DNA from: Adiantum capillus-veneris
Lineage: Eukaryota > Streptophyta > Polypodiopsida > Polypodiales > Pteridaceae
Reading direction: 5' to 3'
Length of the DNA stretch: 64,000 nt
Assembly (NCBI GenBank): GCA_014529385.2
Contig: CM043958.1
Coordinates: forward strand, 155,845,293 to 155,909,292
Shown here: one piece after another, positions 49,131 through 58,467 of the stretch
Layout of the letters: the number at the start of each line of letters is the position of its first letter
Position numbering within the stretch: position 1 is the first letter of the stretch
The notes under the pieces: generated by a model
Seen by the model: the letters and a program-made list of their open reading frames with translations, nothing else
Databases searched by the model: none
Told to the model about the DNA's origin: nothing
Made by a program: the position numbers and the translations under genes

Positions 49131-49490
49131 ACTACTACACATGAACACCAGTTTTGACTTTTGAACTTGTACAGTGTTAGACCAGCATAATACAAAGCCA
49201 CCGGGTAATTTTGGGTTCAATCGGAATCAAATTGGTACATGTTCACTCAGTTCCCAAGTTGCAGATTAATCCTTTGATCTTTAGCCAAAGTCGAATCTGA
49301 AAGTCATTTGTTGACTCCCATAGCTTGATAGAACAATCATAATAGTTAGCAAAAATTAGACAGTCTTTGTGAAAGAATAGCTAACCTTATCAAATTTATA
49401 CAGGAATCAGTAGCTTGACGGAAAGTTGCAATCGAATCAAGTGGAAATTGACAACAACTCAATCCAAAGGTAAGTACTCTATCCAGGGCT

Positions 49491-51990
49491 TTGCAAGTCT
49501 TTATGAACTTTAGATCTGGTCGTGTACTAGGAAATCAGGGCATACTCAGAGAAACCTCCAGTAGAGTATCCATCGAAAAAAACGTGAATCAAGGCAATTC
49601 CTTGCACACCATTCTTGAAGAAGTCTCAGACACTTTTTCAGATTCGGTATCTGAAATGTCTTCGTACTCAACTCAGTCGGAAACCGGAATGACAGTGCTT
49701 ATCTTTTTATAACACTAATCTCCATGGAGCTCACGTTTACCTGGATTCTAACAAGGAGTATACTATTCGCATTGATGATCATGCTATTGAGTTCGAAGAA
49801 GAGATTAGGGCAAACAAACAAGAAAAACGTACATGGACAGAAATGGAACTCAGTATGTACAAGTCAAAAACCCTGACGTGATAGACAAATGGGGGTTAGA
49901 AGTAAACACCATAATCCCAGATATGTCAGCAAAAGAAGGATCACCAACTTTAGAATTTGAGGAATATGATCAAGTAGATTTGAAGCCTTTGAAATGGCTT
50001 AGTACGGATAATCCTAGGATCAGAGTCTATTGTTGGGAGGATAGAAACGTAAAAGATCTTCTGTGGACTTCGCATGCCAAATGAGGACAACTAACGGCCA
50101 TGAACATCATCTATATCTTCAAGATCAAAGATTAGGGATCATCAGACCTACCAACCTACTTGTTTAGGGACTATTATAACAACAACTTTGTTATGATGAA
50201 TCCTGAGGAGGTAGAACAAACCAAATACCAAGGGTATTCCACAAGGGATTGGATATTGGGACAAGGACCAGAAACAATTCCAAGAGATGAACACCGTGAG
50301 AGATCATCTGAGAGTAATGTTAAGAAACCAGAAACCACCTCATCGCGAAGAAAATTGGGTGACACCAAAGCCAGTGCAGGGCTACATGAGTCACTATTTC
50401 CAATAGACTGGTTTGAAGGACTCGGAATAGGACCAACTACCAGGAGACCGGGGGTTGAACCAAACAGACGCGTTAGACCAACTGATTTTCATAAATGGGT
50501 CAAAAAATACAGTGGATCAACGGATCCATACGACCACTTAGCAAGCTTTAAGGAAGTGCTAAGAGCAGAACGTATATTCGATTTCCATACTCAATTCAAG
50601 GGGTTTGGAATGATATTAGAAGGAAAAGCATTGACATGGTTCCAAAACATTCCACCAAGGTCAATCATGGACTTGAACACAATAGCTGAAGGATTTGTAG
50701 CTGCTTGTTTCAAAACGGGGATCAAACATAATACGGTATCTCAAATCTACAGCTTTAAACAGAAACATGGTGAGTCTGTTATGGATTGTGCAACTTGATT
50801 GAAACAATACATTGCCAGATGCCCAAGGCTAGAGATACCTGTAGAAGAACGACTTGTATCTTTGTTTCTAGAGGGACTGCTAAACAAAGAACTTTATGCT
50901 ATACTGTATAGCAAGAAGCATCTGACCCTAGAAGAGTGTGTCAGACACTATTGACTTAGGAGACAATTGTGATATTTTTAACAAAGAAGATGTCCCTAAG
51001 GATAACCAAAGCAAGAAAACAACATCCACCAAACCAGCACAAGTGGGAATGACTGCTGCAGCACCGCTTTCAGCCATATAAGACATGCTCAAAAGGATGA
51101 ATGACATGAAAAATAACATGCAGAAAGCACCTATGAGGGGACCAGGACAAGGGATACCTCAATAGGGACAACCAATTAGGCCACAGAAATGATGTGAAAT
51201 CGAGGAAAAATGGACCAACCATGAGACCAATGAGTGCTATTACCGACCAAAGTATGATGGGAATGTCCAATACGTGCCTATGATGCCACAAGGACAACCC
51301 ATGTATATATATCATCCCAATATGGCCCCAGCTCAAAGACTACTGATGGGTATGGAAAGACCTCAATCGGTGTTGGGTCAGTAACCTCCGTATCCAGGAC
51401 ATAATGCAGTCCCTGTAAAGTACATGCACTCCAAATAAGTCATAGATGAACAAGCATTAGTGCCTGTTACGCCCTATGCGGAGCCTAGTCCATCTACAAT
51501 AATGGTAGAAAGAGAGTGGTATAATTCACATCCACCACCATTGGAAGAAACTGTGACTAACGCTACTCCAGAGCTTACACCGATGTATTATGTGGCTAAT
51601 CAAGGTGTTAGACCTCCTATTGTAAGACCCATGATTAATAAGCCAAGAATTGGAAACTGTCATAACTGTGGTGTAGATGATCATTGAAAAAATGAATGCC
51701 CAGAGCCTGACAAAAATCTCAAGCAAGTTGAAGCTTATTGCATACAATGTTGCAAAAAGGGAGGACACTTTCCAGAGGATTGTTCTAAAAATCCTTTAAA
51801 CAAGGGTAAAACAGTAGTGAACGTAGTCCAAGTGATACCTAGTAGCTCATTTGAGAGCGAACCGATTGTTCCAATCAAGGTAATCACCTGAGCCCAAGCT
51901 AATAAAAAGAAACATAACTCCTCTGATGATTCGGAGAATACAAAACTTTCCTCTCAAAAAACCAAGAGGAGCAGAAACAAAAGGTATGAG
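49491..51990 (+). pseudogene. gag (E5)
   Basis: N-terminal segment from 49491 (LGNQGILRETSSRVSIEKNV, LHTILEEVSDTFSDSVSEMS), a broken stretch, 49833-50084 (YVQVKNPDVIDKWGLEVNTI), then 50160-50798 with the Retrotrans_gag core (GMILEGKALTWFQNIPPRSI, IKHNTVSQIYSFKQKHGESV). One TGA interrupts at 50797. Frame 51460-51687 leads to zinc knuckles at about 51655-51785: CHNCGVDDH..NEC and CIQCCKKGGHFPEDC. The basic tail ends near 51990. Same family as E3. Confidence 0.85.
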
Positions 51991-52099
51991 ATGAGAAAAC
52001 AAAAACAACGGGCTGAAATCGAGGAGAAAGCAAAGAAGCTATTCTAGGAAAAGGCGAAAGAAATTGGAAGAGAAATCAAAGAAACCACCGTGAAATCTG

Positions 52100-53705
52100 G
52101 AGGATCAATTTTAATTTGACAAATTTTTTGAGCCTATTAATGCAGCCTTAAAAGCTTACCAAGCGGGACTTAAAGCAGGCCAAAACATGGAAAACAAATG
52201 GAAAAACTATCCTTCTCCAGACATGGAAGCAGCTAAGCTTGAAGCTTATCAAAATTTGGTAAGAATCACGGAAGAGTTGCTGAAAAAACAAAAACCCAAG
52301 CTCGAAAGTATGGTAAAACCTGAGGAGCTCGTGATAGGAACCAATAAGGAAAAATTTGAAGTGGTGGTAGAACCCCACCTTGAAACAAAAGATCCATAAC
52401 TTATAATGCCGGACAGTGAAGATGCCTTAGACAAAATTCCATTCGTAGAAGAAGACTAGCCAGGACACTTATGGGAAAAACTTAGAGAGATTAATGATGG
52501 GAGCTTAACTCTAAAGTCAGCTCCTATAGAGGAAGTTTGGTTAGACAACCTACCTCCTGATATGGACATGGATGTACAATCCTTGTATGTTGATTTCGGA
52601 TTTGAAGCTTCAAAAATGTCTAAACCATGGTCCTTGAAAACATTACCCTCTTACTTGGGAGATAACGAAGATAAATCCATAGTGTGTAAAACCACTCAGG
52701 TAAAAAGAGCGGAACAAACCCTAGAGGTAGACAACATCCATTCAATCATGTCTACACCAATCCAATGCACTCTTGCTTTAGGAGAACTGTTAAAAATCAG
52801 ACCATATTTATGGAATGATCTACAGAAAACTCTATAGAAGGTGGAAATAAGAAGGCTAGTCGCAAAAAATTTGGAAAAATTGAAACACGAATTGGATATG
52901 AAAGAGATTACATATGTTCCAATGAACAAAGTCGGAGAATACTACGAAGGGTAAGAAGGAAACACCACCCTTTTAGTGAAATATAATGACATAGAAACCA
53001 TGGCAATACTGGATAGCGGGGCAGGCATAGCCATAGCCACAAAAGCAGTATGGGAATCCTGGGGACAACCAACCATTAGACAAACTCGAATGAAATTGCA
53101 ATTGGCTGATGGACATATCGAAAGACCCGTAGGACTGCTTGAAAAAGTGATAGTTAATTCCTGTGGGATTGAATATGAACAACTTTTGCCATAGTAGACT
53201 TTGAGAAGAAACTTAATTACAAAATCATATTGGGAAGACCTTTCATGAGACGTAGAACTCATCCAAGATTGGGCAAACAATTATTTGTACTTGAAGCAAG
53301 TGGGATCTATAACAAGGGTTAATCTAAAAGATCACACTTATAAAGATGTCATGAAAATGTCTATACAAGAATTTGACTCAGTCTCTTCGGCAGAAACTAA
53401 GCTTCCATCTTGATTGAACAAAGACACACCTATTTGGATGTACGGAGCATCAAAAAACGGGAGCTTAAAACAAGAAGAATGTATCTTAGAGAGGGATTGC
53501 ACAAATGAAGCCTATGTACTTGAACCCTTTCGTGAGAATTTATTTGAGCCATTTGAGTGGACTCAAATCTAAGCAACAATGGATGTATGTGTAAATACGT
53601 CTTTGCCTACTCAATTTCGCAATGAGGATGGCTATGACATAATTCCCATACAAATGATCTCAACCCTTCACATTGAAGACAAAATTCTAGAATCCAAGGA
53701 CTTGA
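52100..53705 (+). pseudogene. spacer, protease and pol linker (E5, first part)
   Basis: Spacer frames 52187-52399 and 52562-52837, then protease at 52976-53194 (AILDSGAGIAIATKAVWESW, catalytic DSG kept), a frameshift, YKIILGRPFMRR-type block, and the linker to 53705 (FEWTQI.ATMDVCVNTSLPTQ, FRNEDGYDIIPIQM, ILESKDL). The linker stops at 53705, where the DNA transposon begins, and resumes at 62034 with MKAQEVFLDLYYDATDE. Confidence 0.85.
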
Positions 53706-53724
53706 CATTAGGAAAAATATGAAC
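53706..53724 (+). repeat. left terminal inverted repeat
   Basis: CATTAGGAAAAATATGAAC; 18 of 19 bases match the inverted right end. It follows directly after E5 linker sequence ending GGACTTGA. Confidence 0.85.
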
Positions 53725-53863
53725 TCTCTAGGGGCCCTTTGGGATTAAGGTTAATTAGAGGCTAGCCAATGAGAAGAGGGTGGTGGACACACTCTATGCC
53801 CTCAAAAATGTAGGGGGACAAAGTAGTCTTACACTTTTTAAATGGGCTCTTACCTAGTGAGAA

Positions 53864-53903
53864 GGTGGGGTGGGGGGGGGGGGGGGGGGGGCGGGGGTGG
53901 GTG
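53864..53903 (+). repeat. poly-G tract in the transposon left subterminal region
   Basis: A run of about 20 G, with GGGGTGG and GCGGGGGTGG on its sides, about 160 bp inside the left end. AT-rich text with AAATTTTT repeats follows to 54100. No ORF. Confidence 0.85.
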
Positions 53904-54115
53904 CGCCATATGGAACCTCCAACTTCCCTCCTTTTTGATCCGGTTTTGAAAAAATCCCAAAAATTTGAAATTTTTCAAAAATTTCAAAACTCAAATTTCA
54001 TCTTCTGAAAACCCCCCTAAAACTATTTTATGGTCAAAAAAGCATTTTTTGATCTCAAAAAGTCAAAACGTGCATCCAAAAACCCTAAAATTCAAAATTT
54101 TTGGAGACTACCACA

Positions 54116-54658
54116 ATGCTTGTATGTAAAGATGCGCATTATGAGGAATTAGGAAGGCTTTTAGAAGAGGACTGGGGTTTTGTGGAGGGCATGCACAACG
54201 GGGACCGGTACCGTTGTAAGGTTGGAGCTTCAAGTATTGGAATGCGCTATTTGAAATCCCGCACCTCCTTGTACATACGATTTCACTATGATCGTTGGAT
54301 GTGCAAGCTTGGAGTGTGGACTCCCTTACAGAGTGTAGACGGCACAATTGCAAGCTTTGACATTGCAGTGAAGATGCCCAACAATGCTTTGGAGGCAGTC
54401 CAAGTGAACAAGCATTGGACTCTCAGTAATGTTCGAGAACATTTGGTTATTATGGGTTTTGAGGCCCTTCAACAAGCACAATTTTGTTTACAAGGTCACA
54501 AGGTGAGAATCCTTCCACCACATTTTCAATACATCATGGTTTGTCGATCATTAGATGCTTATTGTAATGAATGTCCGCAGATTGGGAAGAGAATGGAAGA
54601 CAAATTGAAGGTCGAGGAGGACTGGGGGATAGATGGAACTATGCTATCGATCTTATAA
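54116..54658 (+). CDS. transposon ORF 1, unknown (possible ubiquitin-like fold)
   Basis: 180 codons from ATG 54116 (the frame opens at 54101 but without ATG). Acidic start (DAHYEELGRLLEEDWGFVEG), a Cys/Arg/Tyr-rich middle (GDRYRCKVGASSIGMRYLKS, IRFHYDRWMCKLG), then FDIAVKMPNNALEAVQVNKH, WTLSNVREHLVIMGF and QFCLQGHKVRI. This last pattern of strand, strand, helix and QxxLxGxxV-like turn recalls a ubiquitin-like beta-grasp domain (residues about 83-135), but the match is weak. A cysteine-containing tail (YCNECPQIGKRMEDK) follows. No stop or frameshift. Its job is unknown; I infer only that it belongs to the transposon. Confidence 0.6.
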   Translation: MLVCKDAHYEELGRLLEEDWGFVEGMHNGDRYRCKVGASSIGMRYLKSRTSLYIRFHYDRWMCKLGVWTPLQSVDGTIASFDIAVKMPNNALEAVQVNKHWTLSNVREHLVIMGFEALQQAQFCLQGHKVRILPPHFQYIMVCRSLDAYCNECPQIGKRMEDKLKVEEDWGIDGTMLSIL

Positions 54659-54816
54659 CTTTGTAACTCTTGCAATTTTCATATTGATCCCCGCTGTAAT
54701 CAACATGATTTGCTTCGGCAAATCATGCCTTTGAATATAATTTTTTGCATTGGGATGAGAAATCATTTTTTGGTGAAAGTGCCTTTTTTTTTTAATGTCT
54801 TAAAAAAAGGGTACAT

Positions 54817-54824
54817 TATAAAAG
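54817..54824 (+). promoter_or_regulatory. TATA box of transposon gene 2
   Basis: TATAAAAG at 54817-54824 in a GC-flanked setting, 82 bp before the ATG at 54906: a canonical plant core-promoter distance. Confidence 0.65.
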
Positions 54825-54905
54825 GGGGGCCACCTAACTCATTTACTATTTTCACTTTTGCAACTCTTGAGCTCCTCCACTCTCTATCCACACCCCAGGC
54901 TAAAC

Positions 54906-56444
54906 ATGGATGCTGCCACAGCCTCTGCATCTGTACCCACATCCACCCCTTTGTCACGCTTCATCCTCTTCCTCGAGGACACCAAATACAAAGGGAAGTT
55001 GGACCTCCACACCTTTTTTACTCGTCTCCCTGACCTTGACGCCACAGTTGCCCTTCACATGGATGCATTTGAGGAGATTTCTGCGTTCATGGAGGAGCAC
55101 ATCATAAAATATTCTGTATCTATCCCCCCACATGCAGGGATCTGGGTGCCTTGCAATCTTTTGCGCTATATACACAAAGGTGATCGCCCATTCTCCAAGC
55201 GGTTGCAACGATTCCAAGAAATTGCAACCAATGCAGGCCATTACTTGGACGAGCAAGCCCCTGGGGTGTCAGCGCTCAAGAAGCGCAAGTTGGGGGTGGA
55301 GTACCTTTCTCGGCTCGCAACATTTATCTTCTTGGTGAGCGAGGAACCTGATTTGGAGGAGCTCCGCTTACCACACCTTCAAGTTGGGTCCTTTATCAAG
55401 GACACCAAGGAGCAGCAGGTTATCCCCATGAACCCTGCAGCGGAAGGAAAAGCACACCAGCTCGAGTACCCTAGGGGTCTTGAGGAAGTGGTTGAGAAAT
55501 CCATAGTTGCGGCTAGCCCTAGTGACACTCCAGTGCCACTACCACTGACGGATGTGGCTATCCCAGAGGTAGAAATTAGCCGCTTCTCCTCAGTGTTAGT
55601 GGATGGGGAGGAGTTTGTGTTCCTGCATGATTTGGAAAAAGCATTTGGCCTGCGCATGGATGAATGCTTGAGCGTGCTATGCAATAGCAGCAAATGTCCC
55701 TTAGACAATACGCTAGATGCCCTAGAAAGCAAGCTCTTGCCAGATGGGGACTCTGTTGTTGACACTATTGCAGTTGTATGTGTGGAGGTCCTGGCAGCAG
55801 AGCAGTTGTACGTGGCTGATGAAGATTTCCAAGCCACGCAAGCCAAGGTTGAGGCTGCTAGGATGCCTATGCCATTATGCAACCTCCCATCTGATGATCC
55901 AAAGCTTGTATCTGTGGTGCATGGGAGCATTGACTTGGATGCAAAGGGCAACAGGGAGGAGGACGACAAGGAGCAGGAGGTAAACTGTATCCTAATTTTC
56001 ATGTTACTATTTTATCCTTCGTTGTCTTTTTTCTCAACCTTCATCGGTTTATGACAGGATGTTGTGGAGGTTGATGATTTTTCTGCAAGGACGGGTGGCA
56101 AGCGGACGGGCTTTGGACCTCAAGCTTCCCTTGCGCATTACCTCGGACAACTCCCCCCTGGCGATGTGGCCATTATCCATAATGAATTTACTCCCCAAGC
56201 CCATTTTATGACTTGGTCGTTAAAAGCTTTGAGCAAGTTTTTGTGTTTGAGTACCATTGCTCAAACTGCGCATCAAGTGTTCCTAGTGCGTAGATCCCTT
56301 GTATGCACAGCGTTTGGCACTGGCTTTCCTGGTAAAGTGCTTACCCAGATAGGGATACATGCTTCCATTGGCTCAACTGACCCAAATGCCATAGCGCAGT
56401 CCCTCTTGACTGGGGAGTTGCCTTACGCGCAAAATAGGCGCTAG
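54906..56444 (+). CDS. transposon gene 2, two exons, unknown function
   Basis: Exon 1 54906-55979 (358 codons), intron 55980-56057 (GTAAAC...TGACAG, 78 nt, phase 0), exon 2 56058-56441 plus stop; 486 residues. The intron is supported by phase continuity and by length equal to the transposase introns. Start ATG (MDAATASASV) lies 82 bp after a TATA box. Visible parts: FILFLEDTKYKGKLDLHTFF, a tract GIWVPCNLLRYIHKGDRPFS, LGVEYLSRLATFIFLVSEEP, a block VDGEEFVFLHDLEKAFGLRM that faintly recalls small phage/viral DNA-binding domains, an acidic stretch ending exon 1, and TGFGPQASLAHYLGQLPPGD in exon 2. No recognised domain. Open throughout although the transposase is broken. Confidence 0.75.
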
Positions 56445-56660
56445 GAAATGGTCAAAAAAATTCTGAACTCCTCAGATACATGATGTAAAATCACCGTGCT
56501 AGAAGGAATAAAAAATATTTGAAATTGTCTCTCTATATTGCAAATTCTTTTCAATCTGATTTGTCAATCTTGAAAATTGTTTCAATTGGTGATATGAATT
56601 GTTTTTTGACTTTGTTATTTTAAGGTATGTAATTGCAGTCAATTTGAGTATAATTGTGAT

Positions 56661-56829
56661 TTTTAAGTACCCTAGGGGGTTAGATTAGCCTATAAGGGGC
56701 AAAAAATGCCTGGCCACAAGGGCGCGCAAATGGCCCATCCATCAGTTTTGGATGGGCCATTTGCGCGCCCTTGTGGCCAGGCATTTTTTTGCCCCTTATA
56801 GGCCAATCTACCCCCTAGGGTACTTAAAA
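56661..56829. repeat. hairpin 1 (80-bp arms, 9-nt loop)
   Basis: Arms 56661-56740 and 56750-56829 are almost perfectly complementary around the loop ATCAGTTTT. Outer ends read TTTTAAGTACCCTAGGGGG; inner part AATGGCCCATCC. Pairing continues weakly outside (a GCACAAATTTA-type flank). It lies 217 bp after gene 2, between convergent genes. Confidence 0.95.
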
Positions 56830-57161
56830 AGCACAAATTTATTGCAATGGATTGGTTTTGCATCATTCATTTAAATGCAACCTTTTATTGGCAATTCTAG
56901 TATATGTTCTCACTCAAGGACACTAGAAAAGCTCAAATCAATTATGAAATGAAGTTTCCAGCAAACTATCACTTGCTTTAGCTCTACCTACTACACCCTT
57001 GCACCAAAAAGTCAAATTACATTGGACACTTGGTTTCACAATATGTTATTTGTTTTGATATCCTATAAGGAATTCAAAGCTTGAAATGACCAGAAAAAGG
57101 TGTCCATAAGGATCCATATAAAATATTGATGCAAAACCAATAGGTTTTAGTAAATTTGGTT

Positions 57162-57332
57162 ATTTTAAGTACCCTTGGGGGTAGATAAGCCTACAAGGGG
57201 CAGAAAAAGGCCTAGCCACAAGGGCACGCAAATGGCCCATCCATCAGTTTTGGATGGGCCATTTGCGCGCCCTTGTGGCCAAGCCTTTTTCTGCCCCTTG
57301 TAGGCTTATCTACCCCTAAGGGTACTTAAAAT
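57162..57332. repeat. hairpin 2 (81-bp arms, 9-nt loop)
   Basis: Arms 57162-57242 and 57252-57332, same loop ATCAGTTTT and the same inner and outer sequence as hairpin 1, with scattered differences (for example GCACGC against GCGCGC). Pairing extends about 20 bp further out. It lies 127 bp from the end of the H3-like gene. Confidence 0.95.
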
Positions 57333-57458
57333 GCACAAATTTACTGAAATTACAAAGATAATAGACAGAGTAGACACAACTGTTGATCATATTGTCATTG
57401 GAAAGTCAAATCATTACAAAGATAAGGGTGTGCAATACAAAAAGAGGGGTAACTTTGG

Positions 57459-58328
57459 CTAATGCTCGAAGTCTTGTCGCAATCGTCGTGCAAGTTGCAT
57501 ATCTTTTGGCTGTATTGTCACTCGCTTTGCATGAATGGCACTTAGGTTGGTATCTGCAGCTTCTTGAATAGCCTCTAGCGCTATTGCTTGCATTCTATAC
57601 TGATTTCCATAGCTTTGAAGCACTTCCTTCACAGTGCGAGCAAAGGGGGCGCGTCGAATCAAGAGCTCCGTCGTCTTCTGGTAGTGGCGGATTTCTGCAA
57701 ATGCCCTTGCTATTTTTCGGCGCCGCTGCGGTTGTCTTGGGGGCACTTGCACATTTGCTGGCGGGCGGCGTGAAGGCTTCTTGAAAAACTTAGACTTGCG
57801 TCTGTTTACATGCTTAGGGGCTGGTTCTGCAGCCTGTTCTGATTCTTCCTCTTCCCTTGGTTGCCGATCTTGTTGTGTGGGGAGAGCTCCCTTGCCTTGA
57901 GGCAATGTCTTCCCCCCAACGGCCACCCGGTGTGTGCGCGGTATTTTTTCTCGCAGCCATGGTGGCTCACTCTGTGATTCGGTGTCTGTATTGACCACCC
58001 GAGTCTTGGATGGTCCTGCTTGTGATTGGGGGCGCGACGGCTGCTCCCTATCGGACTCTGATGTTTGCTGGCCCTCTGCTTCTCTCCAGCGCTGGGCACG
58101 TTGCTTCATTCTCTTTCTAGGTATTATATCTTGAGGAGGTGGAGATTCAACAGTCCTTGATGACTCTCGTACCCTACCACCATGCCCACTACCAGAAGAG
58201 TTCCTGGAACGGCCAGGTGTTCGTGGCCGTTTTCTTGTGCCTTTAAGCCATGACGGCTTCTCACATCCTTGGAGGGTGTTTTTGTTGGCAGGCGGATGCT
58301 CTTTCGCGGTTTGTTTGGTGCGTGCCAT
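57459..58328 (-). CDS. histone H3-like protein with long tail, transposon-borne
   Basis: 289 codons, no intron, from ATG 58328. Residues 1-8 are MARTKQTA, identical to the start of histone H3 (R2, T3, K4, T6 kept); from residue 9 it departs (KEHPPANKN), losing the K9/S10 site. Residues 10-200 are low-complexity, rich in Arg, Lys, Glu, Ser and Pro, with likely nuclear-localisation clusters ([32 protein letters not shown]). Residues about 202-289 form an H3 fold: [18 protein letters not shown] (H3 EIRKYQKSTELLIRKLPF), loop [30 protein letters not shown] and [10 protein letters not shown]. Compared with H3, about nine residues at the end of helix alpha-2 (EAYLVGLFE) are missing. Loop 1 has canonical H3 length, unlike CENH3. 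Probably nuclear; function unknown. Confidence 0.9.
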   Translation of the reverse strand: MARTKQTAKEHPPANKNTLQGCEKPSWLKGTRKRPRTPGRSRNSSGSGHGGRVRESSRTVESPPPQDIIPRKRMKQRAQRWREAEGQQTSESDREQPSRPQSQAGPSKTRVVNTDTESQSEPPWLREKIPRTHRVAVGGKTLPQGKGALPTQQDRQPREEEESEQAAEPAPKHVNRRKSKFFKKPSRRPPANVQVPPRQPQRRRKIARAFAEIRHYQKTTELLIRRAPFARTVKEVLQSYGNQYRMQAIALEAIQEAADTNLSAIHAKRVTIQPKDMQLARRLRQDFEH

Positions 58329-58385
58329 TTTGTTGGTAAGAGCTCACCTGTTCTTAAGAAATGAGTGATTTATGAGAGCATGCAA

Positions 58386-58398
58386 TATTTATAAGGGC
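58386..58398 (-). promoter_or_regulatory. TATA box of the H3-like gene
   Basis: The minus strand reads CCTTATAAATATTG about 60 bp upstream of the ATG at 58328. The whole gap to the upstream transposase stop is only about 140 bp, so the H3-like gene seems to have its own compact promoter, possibly overlapping the transposase 3' UTR. Confidence 0.5.
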
Positions 58399-58467
58399 CC
58401 ATTTAAAAAGGGCCCTGTTCACACTAATTTTTTTAAAAGAAGTATTATTTTTTAAATAAACATGTCG

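Noticed and set aside
54101-54115. Start of ORF 1 at 54101
   Set aside because: The codon there is TTG; the first ATG is at 54116.
55560-55680. KilA-N/BRO-like DNA-binding domain in gene 2
   Set aside because: Only the VDGEEFVFLHDLEKAFGL block resembles it; the rest of the domain cannot be placed.
55379-56002. Minus-strand ORF of 207 codons
   Set aside because: It lies antisense to gene 2 exon 1, is rich in Ser/Thr/Cys and has no motif; a shadow frame.
56661-57332. Bacterial-type terminators
   Set aside because: The arms are 80 bp and the setting is a plant genome; such hairpins fit a foldback element or RNA hairpin better.
57459-58328. Calling the H3-like gene a centromeric H3 (CENH3)
   Set aside because: CENH3 proteins usually have a longer loop 1 and more divergent alpha-N; here loop 1 has canonical H3 length and the QKTTELLI and AIHAKRVTI blocks are canonical-like. 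The gene also lies inside a transposon.
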